From Dysgonomonas sp. 216 (lineage in GTDB: Bacteria > Bacteroidota > Bacteroidia > Bacteroidales > Dysgonomonadaceae), in NCBI RefSeq assembly GCF_010501065.1, contig NZ_QVMM01000010.1, forward strand, positions 67,211-131,210: a DNA stretch of 64,000 nucleotides, given 5' to 3'. Numbering within the stretch: position 1 is the first letter of the stretch; every line of letters begins with the position of its first letter. Shown one piece after another: positions 63,855 through 64,000 of the stretch. The position numbers and the translations under genes are program-made. Below the pieces are notes generated by a model. That model was given only the letters and a program-made list of their open reading frames with translations. It was not told the DNA's origin and did no database searches.

Positions 63855-64000
63855 TTATTTCGAGTTATTTATTATAATTGAATATTATTCAGGAATAAGT
63901 TCCTGACAAAAGTTAATAGACAACGAAACCAAGATCCGAAAAACTTTATTCAAGTAACTCCCGGAACCTGGTTGGCGTTTCTGAAAAAATATCTTGTTAT

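Noticed and set aside
63855..64000. An open minus-strand frame of about 38 codons upstream of obg running to the window edge, considered as the end of adk or another gene
   Set aside because: The translation has no recognisable adenylate-kinase or other family ending, and the stretch is too short to judge.

Overview
The window is a chromosomal segment of an AT-rich member of the Bacteroidota, most likely order Bacteroidales and possibly a Dysgonomonas relative. The genus is a guess. The evidence is: promoter cores of the Bacteroidetes type (TTG or TTTG, then TAnnTTTG) ahead of several genes; lipoproteins with SCxx-type lipoboxes; secreted proteins with type IX secretion C-terminal sorting domains; carbohydrate-active enzymes with a TonB-dependent receptor; an Obg protein with a long acidic tail; and an IntDOT-like tyrosine recombinase. 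No rRNA, CRISPR array or prophage structural gene is visible. One tRNA gene is present.

Layout. 0-1.8 kb: the tip of an integrated element (a RhuM-like gene cut by the window edge, coupled to a tyrosine recombinase) abutting the 3' end of tRNA-Arg(TCT). 2-6.6 kb: a PEGA-type lipoprotein and a giant AsmA-like envelope protein. 6.6-13.6 kb: a six-gene efflux operon with three different HlyD-type lipoprotein adaptors, a MacB-type permease, a LolD-type ATPase and a TolC-type outer membrane protein. 14.3-28 kb: housekeeping genes (rmuC, carAB with a hairpin terminator in its leader, a cyclophilin, a Na/Pi symporter, speA, a flavin reductase-like protein, a GyrI-like protein, lepA). 28.2-31.8 kb: a small pectin-type degradation cluster (GH28, SGNH hydrolase, GH43). 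32.0-33.35 kb: an IS481-type insertion sequence whose transposase has an in-frame stop. 33.4-37.2 kb: a cold-shock-like RNA module (RRM protein, cold-shock-domain protein, DEAD-box helicase) followed upstream by plsC and a nitronate monooxygenase. 37.7-50.1 kb: two sugar loci. One is MFS plus DUF5107/TPR protein with a divergent AraC regulator; the other is GH3 plus TonB-dependent receptor with a divergent Nudix-type regulator. A HAD phosphatase follows. 50.3-55.4 kb: an Fe-S/Tat redox operon. 55.6-58.5 kb: a beta-propeller glycosidase-like protein with a divergent LacI regulator. 58.5-62.6 kb: two leucine-rich-repeat proteins with sorting domains. 62.7-63.9 kb: obg.

How the genes work together. 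The most unusual unit is the 50.3-55.4 kb operon. Its first protein looks like a NapH-like membrane ferredoxin fused to a NapG-like polyferredoxin, with a twin-arginine motif in the middle of the chain. Next comes a Tat-signal aldo/keto reductase-like lipoprotein with its own Fe-S clusters, then a DUF1893 protein, the decayed tail of a TonB-dependent receptor, an S-component-like membrane protein, and finally tatA and tatC. This reads as an envelope electron-transfer pathway packaged with its own exporter. Regulatory sequence is also readable. Three 17-bp TGCGT-N7-ACGCA palindromes lie between the GH3 gene and the Nudix-type regulator. Two overlapping palindromes cover the -33 element of the lacI-type gene. 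A 21-bp-spaced direct repeat lies between the AraC and MFS genes. A probable transcription attenuator precedes carA.
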